From Fusobacteriaceae bacterium UBA2433 (lineage in GTDB: Bacteria; Fusobacteriota; Fusobacteriia; Fusobacteriales; Fusobacteriaceae), in the NCBI GenBank assembly GCA_002342785.1, contig DDQV01000125.1:1-13589 (forward strand): DNA of 13,589 nucleotides, in the 5' to 3' direction. Position numbers and translations under genes: made by a program. This document shows positions 13,520 to 13,589 of this stretch, piece after piece. Position 1 is the first letter of the stretch; each line of letters starts with the position of its first letter. Under the pieces are notes generated by a model, which was not told where the DNA came from, made no database searches, and saw only the letters and a program-made list of their open reading frames with translations.

Positions 13520-13589
13520 ATGTATGCAATTAGTAAATTTGCAGAATTAATAGGAATTACACCACATACTTTAAGGGTGTGGCACAAGG
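13520..13589 (+). CDS. IS607-type serine recombinase (TnpA/OrfA), N-terminus only
   Basis: The gene starts with ATG at 13520 after a strong GGAAGGGG site and runs off the window after 23 codons: MYAISKFAELIGITPHTLRV then WHK. This is a MerR-type winged-helix start (helix-turn-helix AELIGITPHTLR). The tryptophan after LRV, instead of the RYY(E/D) usual in MerR regulators, resembles the DNA-binding N-terminus of IS607-family resolvases, which typically read TLRxWxxEGKLKP. If so, this is the left part of an IS607 element whose left end lies between about 13415 and 13519. IS607 elements have no terminal inverted repeats, so the boundary cannot be seen. A plain MerR regulator is the alternative. 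Confidence 0.6.
   Translation, partial: MYAISKFAELIGITPHTLRVWHK

Larger units (their letters stand above)
13415..13589 (+). mobile_element. Probable left end of an IS607-family insertion sequence (partial)
   Basis: Inferred only from the recombinase start at 13520 and the noncoding AT-rich stretch before it. A 7-bp inverted repeat (TAGATTT 13458-13464 with AAATCTA 13482-13488) lies in this stretch. The true boundary and right end are not visible. Confidence 0.35.

Noticed and set aside
1..13589. CRISPR arrays, tRNA or rRNA genes
   Set aside because: No regularly spaced repeats of 24-40 bases and no cloverleaf or rRNA-like GC-richer segment were seen.

Overview
The window is very AT-rich (roughly 27-30% G+C by eye), uses strong AGGAG-type ribosome binding sites, and encodes both a Tsx-type outer-membrane channel and a lipoprotein-anchored peptide-binding protein. 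That points to a low-GC diderm; a member of the Fusobacteriota (Fusobacterium/Cetobacterium/Ilyobacter type) fits best. This is an inference from composition and protein flavour, not a database match.

Layout. Positions 1-884 (+) are the C-terminal half of a GroEL chaperonin. It converges on a five-gene minus-strand ABC transporter operon for peptides or a similar small ligand (5975-926; order of transcription: binding lipoprotein, two permeases, two ATPases). A bidirectional terminator hairpin between them lies partly inside the last codons of the second ATPase. All four gene junctions in the operon are built the same way: the TAG stop of one gene is the first base triplet of the next gene's Shine-Dalgarno. 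The operon has a good sigma70-like promoter (6163-6191) whose spacer carries one of three copies of an ACTAACTAGT motif; the other two form a perfect inverted repeat in the leader. Upstream, all on the minus strand, lie a Tsx-like nucleoside channel, a head-to-tail pair of half-size CHR (chromate-transporter family) proteins and a classical short-chain dehydrogenase. These four are closely spaced and may be one transcript. A terminator then separates them from a membrane-anchored protein with a degenerate GGDEF and an apparently intact EAL domain (10792-9152, minus), which points to c-di-GMP breakdown.

The accessory part begins at about 10.9 kb. Divergent from the EAL gene is an 803-residue protein (11003-13414, +) that joins three enzymes in one chain: a UvrD-type superfamily 1 helicase, a PD-(D/E)XK nuclease domain of the type I restriction HsdR N-terminal kind, and a C-terminal LexA/UmuD-like S24 peptidase with its Ser-Lys dyad conserved but no DNA-binding helix-turn-helix and no visible Ala-Gly self-cleavage site. 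About 100 bases further on, the window ends inside the start of an IS607-type (MerR-like N-terminus) recombinase gene. The helicase-nuclease-protease fusion next to a mobile element is the strongest candidate here for an undescribed genome-defence or DNA-damage-responsive system. No CRISPR array, tRNA or rRNA is seen, and no gene-free stretch exceeds about 250 bases.
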